Source of the DNA: Pelomonas caseinilytica
GTDB taxonomy: Bacteria; Pseudomonadota; Gammaproteobacteria; Burkholderiales; Burkholderiaceae_C
Assembly (NCBI RefSeq): GCF_021353235.1
Contig: NZ_JAJTWT010000004.1
Span: 186,001-250,000, forward strand
Length of the DNA: 64,000 nucleotides
Reading direction: 5' to 3'
Shown here: one piece after another, positions 26,374 to 37,795 of the stretch
Numbering within the stretch: the first letter of the stretch is position 1
Layout: each line of letters starts with the position of its first letter
Position numbers and translations under genes: made by a program
Notes under the pieces: model-generated
Databases searched by the model: none
Told to the model about the DNA's origin: nothing
What the model saw: the letters and a program-made list of their open reading frames with translations, nothing else

Positions 26374-27000
26374 ATGAAGTTCGTCGCTTTCGAGCGCAAG
26401 CAGCAGGGGACCGGAGCGAGCCGCCGCCTGCGCGTGGCCGGCAAGGTGCCGGGTATCGTCTATGGCGCCGGTGAGCCCGCCCTCATCGAGCTGGACCACA
26501 ACGCCCTCTTCCACGCCCTCAAGAAGGAAGCCTTCCACAGCTCGCTGCTGGACATGGAGCTCAACGGCTCGGTCACGCAGGTCCTGCTGCGCGACTTCCA
26601 GATGCACCCCTACAAGCCGCAAGTCCAGCACATCGACTTCCAGCGCGTGGACGCCACCACCAAGATCACGAAGAAGGTGCCCCTGCACTTCGTGGGCGAG
26701 GAGAACTCGGTCGCCGTCAAGACCGACAAGTGCACGGTCAACCACGTGATCACCGAGCTGGAGATCACCTGCCTGGCCCAGCAACTGCCCGAGTTCATCG
26801 AGGTCGACCTCTCCGGCCTGACCAAGGGCCACTCGCTGCACGTCAATGACGTGAAGCTGCCCGCCGGCATCAAGGTCGTGACCCACGGCAAGCCCAACCC
26901 CGTCGTCGCGACGCCGGTCGAGCCCGTGACCGAGGAAATCGTCGTGGCCGCCGCCGCACCGGCCGCCGACGACAAGAAGGGCAAGAAGGGCAAGAAGTAA
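26374..27000 (+). CDS. rplY: 50S ribosomal protein L25/general stress protein Ctc
   Basis: This 208-residue protein is the long (Ctc/TL5-type) form of L25, which binds 5S rRNA. The N-terminal L25 domain has [15 protein letters not shown] and [13 protein letters not shown]; the C-terminal beta domain includes [18 protein letters not shown]. It ends in a Lys-rich tail ([10 protein letters not shown]). The ATG at 26374 follows a GGAGA site. In most relatives pth follows directly; here an efflux operon lies between. Confidence 0.96.
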   Translation: MKFVAFERKQQGTGASRRLRVAGKVPGIVYGAGEPALIELDHNALFHALKKEAFHSSLLDMELNGSVTQVLLRDFQMHPYKPQVQHIDFQRVDATTKITKKVPLHFVGEENSVAVKTDKCTVNHVITELEITCLAQQLPEFIEVDLSGLTKGHSLHVNDVKLPAGIKVVTHGKPNPVVATPVEPVTEEIVVAAAAPAADDKKGKKGKK

Positions 27001-27025
27001 TTCCTGCCGGCTTCAAGCCAAGACG

Positions 27026-27051
27026 AAGGGCTCCGCAAGGAGCCCTTTTTC
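27026..27051 (+). terminator. Intrinsic terminator after rplY
   Basis: A 9-bp stem (AAGGGCTCC with GGAGCCCTT) around GCAA is followed by a T-run. It lies 26 bp after the rplY stop, between two convergent genes, and probably ends transcription of rplY. Confidence 0.9.
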
Positions 27052-27084
27052 GTTGGTGCCCCGTCGCGTGACGAGCGCGCCGGG

Positions 27085-28491
27085 TCAGGCCGCTGGCGGC
27101 AGCCGCCCGCCCAGGTTCTTGAGCAGCAGGTTGGCCGCCGCCAGCTGGCGGTTGCGGGCCGTCAGCACATTGCCCTCGGCGGAGAGCAGCGAGCTCTGTG
27201 CCGCGCTGACGTTCAGGTAGCTCACCGTCCCGGCACGGTACTGCGCCATGACGATGTCGAGGTTGCGCTGCGCGGCCTCCAGCGCGTCGCGCTGCAGGGC
27301 CACCTCGGCGCCCGTCTCGGCGAACTGCACGAGGTTGTCCTCCACCTCCTGGAAGGCCGTCAGCACGGCCTGGCGGTAGTTGGCTGTGGCCACCTCGGCC
27401 GACGCGCGGGCCTGGTCGCTGGCCAGGCGGCGCTGGCCGCCGTCGAAGAGCGGGGCCGTCACCGCCGCGCCGAGCGACCAGATCAGGTTGGGTGCGGAGA
27501 CGAGGTGGGACCACGAGGAGCCGCGATAGCCACCCGAGGCCGACAGGTCCACCGCCGGGAAGAAGGCGGCGTCCGCCACGCCGATCTGGGCATAGGCGGC
27601 GCGCTGGCGCTCGCGCGCCGCGGCCAGGTCGGGCCGCTGGGCCAGCAGCGTGGACGGCACCAGGGCCGGCACCGGTGGCAGCTCCGGCAGGTGAGCGTCG
27701 GCCGCCGCCGGCACGCGGAACTGGCCGGGCAGCTTGCCCAGCTGCGCGGCCAGCGCATGCTCGAGCTGGGCGCGCTGGCTGCGCATCTCGCTGAGCTGCG
27801 ACTCGACGTTGCGCAGCTGGGTGCGGGCCTGCAGCACGTCGGTCTGGGCGACGACGCCGCCGGCATAGCGGTCCTGGGTCAGCTCCAGCGCGCGCCGGTC
27901 CGCGGCCACGGTGCGCTCCAGCAGCGCCTGCTGGGCCTCGGCCGTGCGCAGCGCGAAATAGGTCTGGGTCAGCGTCGCCTGGGCGGACAGCCGCAGCGCC
28001 GCGAGGTCAGCCTGGCTGGCGCGGTAGCTCGCGCCGGCCACCTTGACGGCCTCGGCCAGCCGGCCCCAGAGGTCGATCTCCCAGGCGGCGTTGGCGGTGA
28101 GCGCGTCGGACGTGGAGACCGTGCGGCGGCCATTGCTCTCGCTGGCCGAGCGCGTCGTCGCCCCGCCGAGGGAGAGCGTCGGCCAGATGGCCGAGCCGCT
28201 GGCGCGCAGCACCGCGCGGGCCGAGGCGAGCTGGGCCAGGGCGGCGGCAAGGTTCTGGTTGCCGACGACGAGGTCGGCCTGCAGGCCGTCGAGCACGGGG
28301 TCGTGGAAGAGGGTCCACCAGGCCTCGGGCACGGCGGCGCCGGTGGCGGGCAGGCGCTGCCACTCGCTGGAACCGGCAAAGGCCGCCGGCATGGCCGGCT
28401 CGGCGGGCAGAGGCGGCGAGGTCACGGCGCAGCCGGCCATCAGCAAGGCGGCGGCGAGGGGCGCGAGAGGCGCGAGGGCGGAGTGGTTCAT
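27085..28491 (-). CDS. Outer-membrane efflux lipoprotein, NodT/OprM family
   Basis: This 468-residue protein is the outer-membrane channel of a tripartite RND pump. The signal peptide ends with lipobox MAGC (about residues 18-21). Two OEP repeats follow with typical segments FAGSSEWQRL, VLQARTQLRNVESQLSEMR and LAQRPDLAAARERQRAAYAQIG in the middle, and DGGQRRLASDQARA in the second repeat. Its start lies 3 bp after the end of the upstream RND gene, so it is the last gene of a four-gene operon. Confidence 0.93.
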   Translation of the reverse strand: MNHSALAPLAPLAAALLMAGCAVTSPPLPAEPAMPAAFAGSSEWQRLPATGAAVPEAWWTLFHDPVLDGLQADLVVGNQNLAAALAQLASARAVLRASGSAIWPTLSLGGATTRSASESNGRRTVSTSDALTANAAWEIDLWGRLAEAVKVAGASYRASQADLAALRLSAQATLTQTYFALRTAEAQQALLERTVAADRRALELTQDRYAGGVVAQTDVLQARTQLRNVESQLSEMRSQRAQLEHALAAQLGKLPGQFRVPAAADAHLPELPPVPALVPSTLLAQRPDLAAARERQRAAYAQIGVADAAFFPAVDLSASGGYRGSSWSHLVSAPNLIWSLGAAVTAPLFDGGQRRLASDQARASAEVATANYRQAVLTAFQEVEDNLVQFAETGAEVALQRDALEAAQRNLDIVMAQYRAGTVSYLNVSAAQSSLLSAEGNVLTARNRQLAAANLLLKNLGGRLPPAA

Positions 28492-28494
28492 GGC

Positions 28495-31400
28495 TCAGGA
28501 GGCGGCGGCAGGCAGGGCGGCGGGCGGCACGGGCGCGGCGCGGCGGCGCCTGCGGCTCAGCCGGTCCATGCCGCAGAAGACGACCGGCGTGGTGTAGAGG
28601 GTGAGCAGCTGGCTCAGCAGCAGGCCGCCGACGATGGACAGGCCCAGGGGCACGCGCAGCTCGGCGCCGTCGCCATGGCCGATGGCCAGGGGCACGGCGC
28701 CGAAGATGGCAGCCACCGTCGTCATCAGGATGGGCCGCAGCCGCAGCAGGGCCGCGCGGTAGATGGCCGCGCCCGCGCCCAGCGGCCGGCCGCGCGCCTC
28801 GGCCGCACGCCGGGCCGACAGCGCGAAGTCCAGCATCATGATGGCGTTCTTCTTGACGATGCCGATCAGCAGGATGACGCCGATGAGGGCAATGATGGTG
28901 AAGTCGGTCTTGAAGAGCATCAGCGCGAGCAGCGCGCCCACGCCCGCCGATGGCAGGGTGGACAGGATGGTGATGGGGTGGATGAGGCTCTCGTAGAGCA
29001 TGCCCAGCACCAGGTAGATGGTGACGATGGCCGCGAGGATGAGCAGGGGCTGGGACTTGAGCGAGGCCTGGAAGGCCTGGGCGGTACCCTGGAAGCTGCC
29101 GCGCACCGACACCGGCGCGCCGCTGCCGGCCACCGCGTCGTTGATGGCCGCCACCGCATCCGACAGGGCCGCGCCCGGCGCGAGGTTGAAGCTGATGGTG
29201 CTGGCCGGCGTGCCGCTCTGGTGGTTGACGGCCAGCGGCGTGCTGGTGGTCTCGACGCGCGCCACGGCGGACAGCGGCACCTGCTGGCCGCCGCCGGCCG
29301 TCAGCATCAGCCGGTCCAGCGTCTGCGGGCTCTGCAGCCAGGGCGGCGCCAGCTCCAGCACGACGCGGTACTGGTTGAGCGGGTTGTAGATGACGCCGAC
29401 CTGGCGCTGGCCGAAGGCGTCGTTGAGGGTGCTGTCCACGGCACTCATGGTCAGGCCCAGGCGCACGAGGGCGTCGCGGTCGACGACGAGGGAGGTCTGC
29501 AGGCCCTTGTCCTGCTGGTCGGTGTTGACGTCGGTGATCTCGGGCACCTCGGTCAGCGCCCGGCGGATGCGCGGCTCCCAGGTGCGCAGCTCGGCCAGCT
29601 CGTCGGCCTGCAGCGTGTACTGCCACGAGGCGTTGGACTGGCGTCCGCCGATGCGGATGTCCTGCACCGGCGCGAGGAAGAGGTTGGCCCCCGGCACCTT
29701 GGCCAGCTTGCCGCGCAGCCGGTTCATCACGTCGTCGACGCTCTCCTTGCGCTCGCTGCGCGGCTTCAGCGCGATGAACATGTTGGCGCTGTTGCGCTGG
29801 CCGCCGCCGGTGAAGCCCATCACGTTGGCGACCGCCGGGTCGGCGCGCACGATGTCGTGGAAGGTGCGCAGCTTGCCCTGCATGGACTGGAAGGAGCTGG
29901 CCTGGTCGGCCTGCACGCCGCCGAACATCAGGCCCGTGTCCTGCTGCGGGAAGAAGCCCTTGGGAACGCTCACGTAGAGGGACACGTTGAGCGCGACGAC
30001 GCCCGCCAGCGCCAGCAGCGCGACCGGCTGGTGGCGCAGCGTCCAGCGCAGGCTGCGCCGGTAGCCGCGCATCACCGCCTTCTGCCAGGCGGCCACGCGG
30101 CGGCCGATGCGCCCGGCGGGCCGGCTCTCGCCATGCGGCTTGAGCAGGGTCGCGGCCATCATCGGCGTGGTGCTGAGCGACACGACCATGGACACGAGGA
30201 TGGCCACCGACAGCACCACCGCGAACTCGCGGAACAGCCGCCCGATGATGCCGCCCATGGCCAGGATGGGGATGAAGACGGCGATCAGGCTCAGCGAGAT
30301 GGAGATGACGGTGAAGCCGATCTCGCGCGCACCGCGCAGCGCCGCCTCGCGCGGCGCCATGCCCCGCTCGATGTGGCGCGAGATGTTCTCGAGCACGACG
30401 ATGGCGTCGTCGACGACGAAGCCGGTGGCCACCGTCATGGCCATCAGCGACAGGTTGTCGATGCTGTAGCCCAGCAGGTACATGACGCCGAAGGTGCCCG
30501 CCAGGCTCACCGGCACGGCCACGGCCGGCAGCAGGGCCGCGCGCAGCCTCCGCAGGAAGACGAAGACGACCACGATGACCAGGCCGAAGGCGATGGCCAG
30601 CGTGCGCTGCACCTCGGTGATGCTGGCGCGGATGGTGGCCGTGCGGTCCATCACCACGTCGACGTCGATGGCCGGCGAGATGGACGCGCGCAGCCGCGGC
30701 AGCAGGCCGCGAACGGTGTCGACCGTCTTGATGATGTTGGCGCCGGGCGCCTTGTTGAGGATGAGCAGCACCGCCTGGCGGCCGTTGGCCAGGCCGTCGT
30801 TGCGCAGGTCCTGCACGCTGTCCTGCACGTCGGCCACGTCGCGCAGGCGCACCGCCGCACCGTTGCGGTAGCTCAGCACCAGGGGCGCGTACTCGCGGGC
30901 AGCCTTGGCCTGGTCGTTGGCGGCGATCTGCCAGTAGCGCCCGCCTTCCTCGAGCACGCCCTTGGGGCGGTTGGCGTTGGTGGCCACCACGGCCGCCCTC
31001 ACCTGCTCCAGCGACAGGCCCTGGGCCGACAGCTTGTTCGGGTCCAGCTCGATGCGCACCGCCGGCAGCGCCCCGCCACCCACCGTCACCTGGCCCACGC
31101 CTTCCACCTGCGACAGCCGCTGGGCGATGACGGTGGACGCGGCGTCGTACATCTGGCCGCGCGTCAGCGTGTTCGAGGTCAGCGCGACGATCATGATGGG
31201 CGCGTCGGCCGGGTTGACCTTGCGATAGGTCGGGTTGCTCGGCATGCCGGTCGGCAGCAGGGCGCGGGCGGCGTTGATGCCGGCCTGCACGTCGCGCGCG
31301 GCACCGTCGATGTCGCGGCCGAGGTCGAACTGCAGCGTCACCCGCGTATTGCCCAGCGACGAGGAGGACGTGATCTCGTTGACCCCCGCGATGGTGCCCA

Positions 31401-31611
31401 GCGTGCGCTCCAGCGGCGTGGCCACCGTGGCGGCCATGGTGTCGGGGCTGGCGCCGGGCAGCGAGGCGCTGACGGAGATGGTCGGGAACTCCACCTGCGG
31501 CAGCGGTGCGATGGGCAGCAGCAGGTAGGCGATGGCCCCCGCCAGGGCCAGGCCGCAGGTGATGAGGGCCGTGCCGATCGGCCGCTCGATGAAGACGCGC
31601 GACAGGTTCAC
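28495..31611 (-). CDS. mdtC: RND multidrug transporter, MdtC-like
   Basis: This 1038-residue inner-membrane proton antiporter has the HAE1/AcrB architecture: 12 membrane helices and two large periplasmic loops. The N-terminus ([20 protein letters not shown]) and the central [19 protein letters not shown] segment carry the Asp pair in TM4; the conserved [17 protein letters not shown] helix lies in the second half. The GTG start at 31611 overlaps the previous gene by 4 bp. The tandem arrangement of two RND genes is like mdtB-mdtC of E. coli, where the heterotrimer exports novobiocin and bile salts. The exact substrates here are not known. Confidence 0.93.
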   Translation of the reverse strand: MNLSRVFIERPIGTALITCGLALAGAIAYLLLPIAPLPQVEFPTISVSASLPGASPDTMAATVATPLERTLGTIAGVNEITSSSSLGNTRVTLQFDLGRDIDGAARDVQAGINAARALLPTGMPSNPTYRKVNPADAPIMIVALTSNTLTRGQMYDAASTVIAQRLSQVEGVGQVTVGGGALPAVRIELDPNKLSAQGLSLEQVRAAVVATNANRPKGVLEEGGRYWQIAANDQAKAAREYAPLVLSYRNGAAVRLRDVADVQDSVQDLRNDGLANGRQAVLLILNKAPGANIIKTVDTVRGLLPRLRASISPAIDVDVVMDRTATIRASITEVQRTLAIAFGLVIVVVFVFLRRLRAALLPAVAVPVSLAGTFGVMYLLGYSIDNLSLMAMTVATGFVVDDAIVVLENISRHIERGMAPREAALRGAREIGFTVISISLSLIAVFIPILAMGGIIGRLFREFAVVLSVAILVSMVVSLSTTPMMAATLLKPHGESRPAGRIGRRVAAWQKAVMRGYRRSLRWTLRHQPVALLALAGVVALNVSLYVSVPKGFFPQQDTGLMFGGVQADQASSFQSMQGKLRTFHDIVRADPAVANVMGFTGGGQRNSANMFIALKPRSERKESVDDVMNRLRGKLAKVPGANLFLAPVQDIRIGGRQSNASWQYTLQADELAELRTWEPRIRRALTEVPEITDVNTDQQDKGLQTSLVVDRDALVRLGLTMSAVDSTLNDAFGQRQVGVIYNPLNQYRVVLELAPPWLQSPQTLDRLMLTAGGGQQVPLSAVARVETTSTPLAVNHQSGTPASTISFNLAPGAALSDAVAAINDAVAGSGAPVSVRGSFQGTAQAFQASLKSQPLLILAAIVTIYLVLGMLYESLIHPITILSTLPSAGVGALLALMLFKTDFTIIALIGVILLIGIVKKNAIMMLDFALSARRAAEARGRPLGAGAAIYRAALLRLRPILMTTVAAIFGAVPLAIGHGDGAELRVPLGLSIVGGLLLSQLLTLYTTPVVFCGMDRLSRRRRRAAPVPPAALPAAAS

Positions 31612-34600
31612 GCCGCCTCCTCGCGCGCCTGCCCGCGGCCCCGGCGCAGACGCGCGGCCAGCGCCGAGAAGCCGAGGTAGATGACCGGCGTCGTGAACAG
31701 CGTCAGCAGCTGGCTGACGATGAGGCCGCCGACCATGACCACGCCCAGCGGATGGCGCAGCTCGCTGCCCACGCCCGTGCCCAGCATCAGCGGCAGGGCG
31801 CCGAGCAGGGCCGCCATGGTCGTCATGAGGATGGGCCGGAAGCGCGTCATCGCCGCCTGGTGGATGGCCTCGCGCGGCCGGAGCTTGCCGTCGCGTTCGG
31901 CCTCGAGCGCGAAGTCGATCATCATGATCGCGTTCTTCTTGACGATGCCGATCAGCAGCACGATGCCGATGATGGCGATGATGTCCAGGTCGAGCCGGAA
32001 GGCCAGCAGGGCCAGCAGCGCGCCCAGCCCCGCCGAGGGCAGCGTGGACAGGATGGTCAGCGGGTGGATGGTGCTCTCGTAGAGCACGCCCAGCACGATG
32101 TACATCGTGACGATGGCCGCGAGGATGAGCAGCAGCGTGCTCGTCAGCGACGCCTGGAAGGCCAGGGCCGCGCCCTCGAACCGGGTCTCGACGCTCAGCG
32201 GCAGCTGCAGGCTTTCGACCTCGGCACGGATGGCCTTGACCGCCTCGCCCAGCGACGCGCCCGGCGCCAGGTTGAAGGAGATGGTCGACGCCGGGAACTG
32301 GGCCACGTGGTTGACGGCCAGCGGCGCCTGGCGCTCGGCGAAGCGGGCCACCGAACTCAGCGGCACCTGCACGCCGCCCGCACCCGGCACGTAGAGCCGC
32401 CGCAGGCCGTCCAGCCCCGCGCGGAAGTCGGGCGCCACCTCCAGCACCACGCGGTACTGGTTGCTCTGCGTGAAGATGGTGGAGATCAGCCGCTGGCCGA
32501 AGGCGCTGTACAGGGCACTGTCGATGGCCGCCACGCTGACGCCCAGGCGCCCGGCCGCGTCGCGGTCGATGTCGACATAGGCCTGCAGCCCCTGCTCCTG
32601 CTGGTCGCTGGCGACGTCGGCGATCTGCTTCACGTCGCGCAGCCGGTCGAGGACGGCCAGGGTCGAACGGCTCAGTTCGGCGGCATCGGGCGAGGACAGC
32701 GTGAACTGGTACTGCGTCTTGGCGATGCGGTCCTCGATGGTGAGGTCCTGCACCGGCTGCAGGTACAGCGCGATGCCGGGCTCGGCCGCCGCCGCGTCGC
32801 TCAGGCGGCGGGCCACGGCGGCGGCGCTCTCGCCGCGCGCCTCCTTGGGCCTGAGGGCGATCTGCAGCCGGCCCTGGTTGAGCGTGGTGTTGGCGCCGTC
32901 CACGCCGATGAAGGACGAGACACTCTCGACGGCCGGGTCCTGCAGCACGCGCTCGGCGATGCGCTGCTGGTGCTCGGCCATGGCCGCGAAGGAGGTGGAC
33001 TGGGCCGCCTCCGTGATGCCCTGGATCTGCCCGGTGTCCTGCACCGGGAAGAAGCCCTTGGGCACGATGAGGTAGAGCACGCCGGTCAACAGCAACGTGG
33101 CCAGGAAGACGACGAGGGTGGCGGCCGAGCGGTCCAGCACCCAGTCCAGCATGCGGCCGTAGGCGGCGATGGTGCGGTCGAAGGCCCGGCCCACCGCATG
33201 CCACAGCCGGCCATGGCCCGCCTCGTGCTCGTGGTTGAGCAGCCGCGCGCACATCATGGGCGTGAGCGTGAGGGACACGAAGGCCGAGATCAGGATGGAC
33301 ACCGCCAGCGTGATGGCGAACTCGTGGAAGAGCCGGCCCACCACGTCGCCCATGAAGAGCAGCGGGATGAGCACGGCGATCAAGGAGACCGTCAGCGAGA
33401 TGATGGTGAAGCCGATCTGCTTGGAGCCCGAGAGGGCCGCGGCAAAGGGGGAGATCCGGGCTTCGGGCACCATGTTCTGGCTGCGGCCGGGCGCATCCGC
33501 GCCCTTCACGTCGGCGTCGCCGACGTGAGCCTGCGCCGGAACATCGCCCGCCCCCTCTTCGAGGTGGCGGGCGATGTTCTCGATCATCACGATCGCGTCA
33601 TCCACGACGAAGCCCGTCGAGATCACCAACGCCATCAGCGTCAGGTTGTTGATCGAGAACCCCGCCATGTACATGACGCCGAAGGTGCCCACCAGCGACA
33701 CCGGCACCGCCACCGCTGGGATGACCGTGGCCGGCAGGCTGCGCAGGAAGACGAAGATGACGCCGATGACCAGCACCACGGCGAAGAGCAGCTCGTGCTG
33801 CACGTCGCGCACCGAGGCGCGGATGGTCGTCGTGCGGTCGGACAACACCTGCACGTCGATGGAGGCCGGCAGGCTGGCCTGCAACTGCGGCAGCACGGCG
33901 CGCACACGGTCCACGGTCTCGATGACGTTGGCTCCCGGCTGGCGCTGCACGTTCAGGATGACGGCCGCCGTGGAGGCGCCGCCGGGCCGGCCGGCCCAGG
34001 CGGCCAGGCGCAGGTTCTCGGCGTCGTCGACGAGCTGGGCCACGTCGCGCAGGCGCACGGGGTTGCCGTTCTTGTAGGCGATGACGAGATTGGCGTACTC
34101 GGCCGCGCTCTTGAGCTGGTCGTTGGCGTCCAGCGTGGAGGCGCGCAGTGGCCCGTCGAAGCTGCCCTTGGACTGGTTGACGTTGGCCGCCGAGATGGCG
34201 GTGCGCACGTCGTCGATGGACAGCCCCAGCGCCGCCAGCGAGCCGGGGTTGGCCTGGATGCGCACGGCCGGCCGCCGGCCGCCGGCGATGGCCACCAGGC
34301 CCACGCCGGGCACCTGGGAGATCTTCTGCGCCAGCCGGCTCTCGACGAGGTCGTGCACGCGTGGCACCGTCAGCGTGGCCGAGCTGACGGCCAGCGTCAG
34401 CACCGGCGCGTCGGCCGGGTTGACCTTGCTGTAGACCGGCGGCATGGGCAGGTCGGACGGCAGCAGGTTGCTGCCGGCGTTGATGGCCGCCTGCACCTCC
34501 TGCTCAGCCACGTCGAGGGACAGGCTGAGGTCGAAGCGCAGCGTGATGACCGAGGCGCCGCCCGAGCTGGTGGACGACATCTGCGCCAGCCCCGGCATCT

Positions 34601-34817
34601 GGCCGAACTGGCGCTCCAGCGGCGCGGTGACCGAGGAGGTCATCACGTCGGGGCTGGCGCCGGGGTAGAGGGTGGTGACCTGGATGGTCGGATAGTCCAC
34701 CTCCGGCAGCGCCGAGACGGGCAGCAGCCGGTAGGCCAGCGCGCCGGCCAGCACGATGGCCAGCATCAGCAGCGAGGTGGCGACCGGCCGCTCGATGAAG
34801 AGGCGTGACGGGTTCAT
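31608..34817 (-). CDS. mdtB: RND multidrug transporter, MdtB-like, with a cytoplasmic-side insert
   Basis: This 1069-residue RND transporter starts [19 protein letters not shown] and has the same architecture as the MdtC-like protein. The TM4 segment [21 protein letters not shown] is followed by about 30 extra residues ([19 protein letters not shown] onward) before [15 protein letters not shown]. Most MdtB proteins go straight from this helix to the equivalent of the second part. The insert lies between TM4 and TM5 on the cytoplasmic side, so it is unlikely to disturb the pore but could affect regulation. The gene starts 12 bp after the adaptor gene. Confidence 0.93.
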   Translation of the reverse strand: MNPSRLFIERPVATSLLMLAIVLAGALAYRLLPVSALPEVDYPTIQVTTLYPGASPDVMTSSVTAPLERQFGQMPGLAQMSSTSSGGASVITLRFDLSLSLDVAEQEVQAAINAGSNLLPSDLPMPPVYSKVNPADAPVLTLAVSSATLTVPRVHDLVESRLAQKISQVPGVGLVAIAGGRRPAVRIQANPGSLAALGLSIDDVRTAISAANVNQSKGSFDGPLRASTLDANDQLKSAAEYANLVIAYKNGNPVRLRDVAQLVDDAENLRLAAWAGRPGGASTAAVILNVQRQPGANVIETVDRVRAVLPQLQASLPASIDVQVLSDRTTTIRASVRDVQHELLFAVVLVIGVIFVFLRSLPATVIPAVAVPVSLVGTFGVMYMAGFSINNLTLMALVISTGFVVDDAIVMIENIARHLEEGAGDVPAQAHVGDADVKGADAPGRSQNMVPEARISPFAAALSGSKQIGFTIISLTVSLIAVLIPLLFMGDVVGRLFHEFAITLAVSILISAFVSLTLTPMMCARLLNHEHEAGHGRLWHAVGRAFDRTIAAYGRMLDWVLDRSAATLVVFLATLLLTGVLYLIVPKGFFPVQDTGQIQGITEAAQSTSFAAMAEHQQRIAERVLQDPAVESVSSFIGVDGANTTLNQGRLQIALRPKEARGESAAAVARRLSDAAAAEPGIALYLQPVQDLTIEDRIAKTQYQFTLSSPDAAELSRSTLAVLDRLRDVKQIADVASDQQEQGLQAYVDIDRDAAGRLGVSVAAIDSALYSAFGQRLISTIFTQSNQYRVVLEVAPDFRAGLDGLRRLYVPGAGGVQVPLSSVARFAERQAPLAVNHVAQFPASTISFNLAPGASLGEAVKAIRAEVESLQLPLSVETRFEGAALAFQASLTSTLLLILAAIVTMYIVLGVLYESTIHPLTILSTLPSAGLGALLALLAFRLDLDIIAIIGIVLLIGIVKKNAIMMIDFALEAERDGKLRPREAIHQAAMTRFRPILMTTMAALLGALPLMLGTGVGSELRHPLGVVMVGGLIVSQLLTLFTTPVIYLGFSALAARLRRGRGQAREEAA

Positions 34818-34829
34818 CGCGCTGACCCG

Positions 34830-36305
34830 CTACTGCGCCGCGGCAGAGGCGCGGTGCTGCTGGAACCAGGCCCGCCTCTCCTCGGGACTCATGGCCTTGA
34901 GCTTCTCGGCCACCTCGGGCGGCACGCGGTCCATCCAGCGCGGGCGCTCGCCAGCATCCGCTGCGGCGGCCGAAGCGGATGCAGGTACCGGCGCCGCACT
35001 GACGGCATTGGCCGCACTGACCGCCGCGCCCGGCGCGCGCCCGCGCCCGCCACGGCCGCCCGGCGCGGAGGCACCGCCCGCCGGCACGCGGATCACCTCG
35101 GCCTTGCCGCCGTCGCGCAGGCGGTCGGCGCCGTCGATGACGACCTGCTCGCCCGGGCGCAGCTCGGCCTGCACGGCGGTAGAGTCGCCGTCGGCCGCCA
35201 GCACCTGCACGCGCCGCAGCGACACCTGGCCGTCGGCCACGACGTAGACGAAGGTGCCCGGCGCGCCGCGCTGCACCGCCGCCGTCGGCACGACGAGGGC
35301 GTCCTTGAGCGTGTCCAGCTGCAGGCGCACGTTGACGAACTGGTTGGGGAAGAGGCCGCCGTCGGTGTTGGGGAACAGGGCCTTGACCTTGATGGTGCCG
35401 GTGCTGGCGTCGATGGCGTTGTCGGTGCTGGCGACGCGGCCCTCGGCCAGCATCTGGCGCCGCTCGCGGTCCCAGGCCTGCACGGCGAGGGGCTGCCCTC
35501 CGGCAAGCTGCTGCCGGATGCGCGCCAGCCGCGCGTCCGGCACGGCGAAGACGACCGCCGCCGGCTGGGTCTGGGCGATGCTGAGCAGGCCGTTGGCGTC
35601 GCTCGGCGTCACGGTGTTGCCCAGGTCGGCCTGCTTGAGGCCGGCCTGGCCCGAGATCGGCGCCGTGACCCGGGTGTAGGAGAGCTGCAGCGCGGCGTTG
35701 GCGACGGCCGCCTTGTCCGACAGCACGGTGGCCTCGAGCTGGCGCACCAGGGCCTGCTGGGTGTCCAGCTGCTGGCGCGGCGCGGCCTCCTTGGCGACGA
35801 GGTCGCGGTAGCGGGCCAGGTCGGCACGGGCGTTCTCGAGCTGGGCCTGGTCGCGGGCCAGGGCGGCCTGGGCCTGGTCGCGGGCGATCTCGAAGGGCCG
35901 CGGGTCGATCAGCGCCAGCGCCTGGCCGGCCTTCACCGGCTGCCCTTCCTTGAAATACAGGGCCTTCAGCTCGCCACTGACCTTGGCCCGCACCACGGCC
36001 GTGTTGGCGGAAGCGATGCTGCCGATGGCGTCGACCGTGACGGCCAGGTCGCGCCGCTGCACCGCGGCCACCGACACCGGCTGCGGGCCGCTGCGGCCGA
36101 AGCGCCCGCCGCCCGGGCCGCCGCGCCCCGGTCCCGAGGCCCCTGGCGCGGCGGAGGCCGCCGCTGCAGGCCCGTCGGCCCCGTCGCCACCCCGGCCCTT
36201 CCACCACCACACGGCCAGCGCAAGGGCGGCCAGCGCCGCGACGACGAGCACGCCGGTCCTCGCCGCACCCGCCGACAGGCCGGATCTGGAATTCTTGTTC
36301 TCCAT
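34830..36305 (-). CDS. mdtA: RND periplasmic adaptor, MdtA-like
   Basis: This 491-residue membrane-fusion protein connects the RND pump with the outer-membrane channel. It has an N-terminal membrane anchor (about residues 12-32, VLVVAALAALALAVWWW), a lipoyl/barrel-sandwich region starting RRDLAVTVDAIGSIASANTA, a coiled-coil hairpin with DQAQAALARDQAQLENARADL, and the matching barrel sequences. The last 60 residues are Ala/Pro/Arg-rich and ends in a basic tail, unusual for MdtA. ATG at 36305 is preceded by AGGAG at 8 bp. It is the first gene of the efflux operon. Confidence 0.92.
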   Translation of the reverse strand: MENKNSRSGLSAGAARTGVLVVAALAALALAVWWWKGRGGDGADGPAAAASAAPGASGPGRGGPGGGRFGRSGPQPVSVAAVQRRDLAVTVDAIGSIASANTAVVRAKVSGELKALYFKEGQPVKAGQALALIDPRPFEIARDQAQAALARDQAQLENARADLARYRDLVAKEAAPRQQLDTQQALVRQLEATVLSDKAAVANAALQLSYTRVTAPISGQAGLKQADLGNTVTPSDANGLLSIAQTQPAAVVFAVPDARLARIRQQLAGGQPLAVQAWDRERRQMLAEGRVASTDNAIDASTGTIKVKALFPNTDGGLFPNQFVNVRLQLDTLKDALVVPTAAVQRGAPGTFVYVVADGQVSLRRVQVLAADGDSTAVQAELRPGEQVVIDGADRLRDGGKAEVIRVPAGGASAPGGRGGRGRAPGAAVSAANAVSAAPVPASASAAAADAGERPRWMDRVPPEVAEKLKAMSPEERRAWFQQHRASAAAQ

Positions 36306-36421
36306 TCGGTCCACTCCTGGTGACAGCCGGCGAGTGTCCCGGCCGAATGTAGCTGGCTCATTTCTGCGAGCCTAAGCCTGGCCGTGGCGGTCCGGCCCGG
36401 ACAGGCTCTAGGATGCCGGGC

Positions 36422-37072
36422 ATGATCCGTTTGCTTGTCGGCCTGGGCAACCCGGGCCCCGAATACGAAGACACCCGCCACAACGCCGGCTTCTGGTGGA
36501 TCGACGGCCTGGCGCGCGGCCTCAAGCTCAGCCTGCAGCCCGACAAGGCCTACCACGGCCTCGTCGCCCGGGCAAACCATGCGCCCGGCGCCGCCGGCCC
36601 CATCTGGCTGCTGGAGCCCATGACCTACATGAACCTCTCGGGCAAGTCGGTGGCGGCCCTGGCTCGCTTCTACAAGATCGCGCCGGAGGAGATCCTGGCC
36701 GTGCACGACGAGCTGGACCTGCCGCCCGGCGAGATGAAGTTCAAGAAGGGCGGCGGCAACGGCGGCCACAACGGCCTGAAGGACATGCAGGCCCAGCTCG
36801 GCAGCGGCGACTTCTGGCGGCTGCGCCTGGGCATCGGCCATCCCGGCCACAAGGCGGAGGTGGCGGGCTACGTGCTGCGCAAGCCGCCGCTGGCGGAACG
36901 CCAGGCCGTGGAGGACTGCATCCAGAAGAGTTACGACGCCGTCGAGCTGATGCTGCGCGGCGAGATGGACAAGGCCCTGGCCCGCATCCACGCCAAGCCG
37001 CCCCGCCCCAAGCCACCGCGCCCGGCCGCCGCCCAGCCGGCGCCGGCCACCGAAGAGGCCCCCAAGCCATGA
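36422..37072 (+). CDS. pth: Peptidyl-tRNA hydrolase
   Basis: This 216-residue enzyme releases tRNA from drop-off peptidyl-tRNA. The motifs are [20 protein letters not shown] (with the catalytic His in RHNAG), [12 protein letters not shown], the [25 protein letters not shown] block and a central [16 protein letters not shown]. The C-terminal 25 residues are a Pro/Ala tail (ending KP) beyond the usual enzyme. It overlaps the next gene by 4 bp. Its separation from rplY by the efflux operon is unusual. Confidence 0.95.
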   Translation: MIRLLVGLGNPGPEYEDTRHNAGFWWIDGLARGLKLSLQPDKAYHGLVARANHAPGAAGPIWLLEPMTYMNLSGKSVAALARFYKIAPEEILAVHDELDLPPGEMKFKKGGGNGGHNGLKDMQAQLGSGDFWRLRLGIGHPGHKAEVAGYVLRKPPLAERQAVEDCIQKSYDAVELMLRGEMDKALARIHAKPPRPKPPRPAAAQPAPATEEAPKP

Positions 37073-37491
37073 AACCCCTGCTGCTGGCCCTGGCCCTGGG
37101 CCTCGCCCTGCCCGCCCTGGCCCAGACCCAGGTGCGCCGCGCCCAGGTCTACCGCTGCGGCACCGACGGCCGCGACCTGCGCGACTCCCCCTGCCCGGCC
37201 GGCCCGCAGGCCAGCGGCACCGTCGACTACGACCAGCCCAGCAGCGCCGACAGCCGCGCCGCCCGCGAGCGCCACCTGGCCGAGGCCAGGCAGGCCAGTG
37301 CCCTCGCCGCCGCGCGCCGGGCCAGCGAGGCCGAAGCGCGCCACCAGCGCAGCCTGGCCGTGGGCCTGCAGAGCCTGCCGCCGCCGGCCCAAGCCGCCAG
37401 CTCGCCGGCTTTCCCGCCGCCGCCCAAGCGCCCGCATCTGGCCCGCCCGGCCAAGCCGCACAAGCCGGCCGCCTCCGTCGCGGGCCGATAG
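37069..37491 (+). CDS. Exported DUF4124-like protein
   Basis: This 140-residue protein has a signal peptide ([18 protein letters not shown]) and a short N-terminal domain with the [17 protein letters not shown] pattern, typical of DUF4124-type proteins that carry two Cys and a YR/YKC motif. The remainder is Ala/Arg and Pro-rich ([15 protein letters not shown]), a likely linker to the envelope. It starts with an ATGA overlap after pth, a common neighbour in Burkholderiales. Its function is unknown. Confidence 0.8.
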   Translation: MKPLLLALALGLALPALAQTQVRRAQVYRCGTDGRDLRDSPCPAGPQASGTVDYDQPSSADSRAARERHLAEARQASALAAARRASEAEARHQRSLAVGLQSLPPPAQAASSPAFPPPPKRPHLARPAKPHKPAASVAGR

Positions 37492-37499
37492 AATCCGCC

Positions 37500-37722
37500 G
37501 CGTTGGTGCTCGCGAACGCCCTCAAGGCGCAAGCAGTTCAACGGGAATCAGGAGGGCAAGCCGCCACGCGGCGCGCCTAACCTGAGCTGTCCCCGCAACG
37601 GTAAGTGGACGAGGCCCTCGCGCCTCACCTCGCAATCACGCGCCACTGGTGCCTCGGCACCGGGAAGGCATTGCGAAGACGTCCATCAGCCCGGATACCG
37701 GCCAACGACGGGGTTCGCACGC
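37500..37722 (+). promoter_or_regulatory. Cobalamin (B12) riboswitch upstream of btuB
   Basis: The leader contains the conserved B12-box core GAGCTGTCCCCGCAACGGTA (37585-37604), preceded by AACGGGAATCAGG and followed by GCCACTGGTGCCTCGGCACC and GGGAAGGC elements. This is the standard cobalamin riboswitch layout. It lies about 75 bp upstream of the btuB start. When adenosylcobalamin is abundant it should lower expression of btuB and the following uptake and synthesis genes. Confidence 0.93.
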
Positions 37723-37795
37723 CAAGGCGCGCGAGCCGTTTTTCAGCGGTGCTGCGGGGGTCAGCACGGCTGAGCGACACGTTTGCGTCCCTTCC

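Noticed and set aside
27505..31680. Very long open frame opposite the efflux genes (over 1300 codons)
   Set aside because: It is antisense to nodT and mdtC, has biased His/Gln/Arg/Gly composition, and no domain; this is a shadow frame typical of GC-rich genes.
31752..34808. Second long antisense frame (over 1000 codons) opposite mdtB
   Set aside because: It shows the same low-complexity composition and mirrors the transporter gene exactly; no start or ribosome-binding site supports it.
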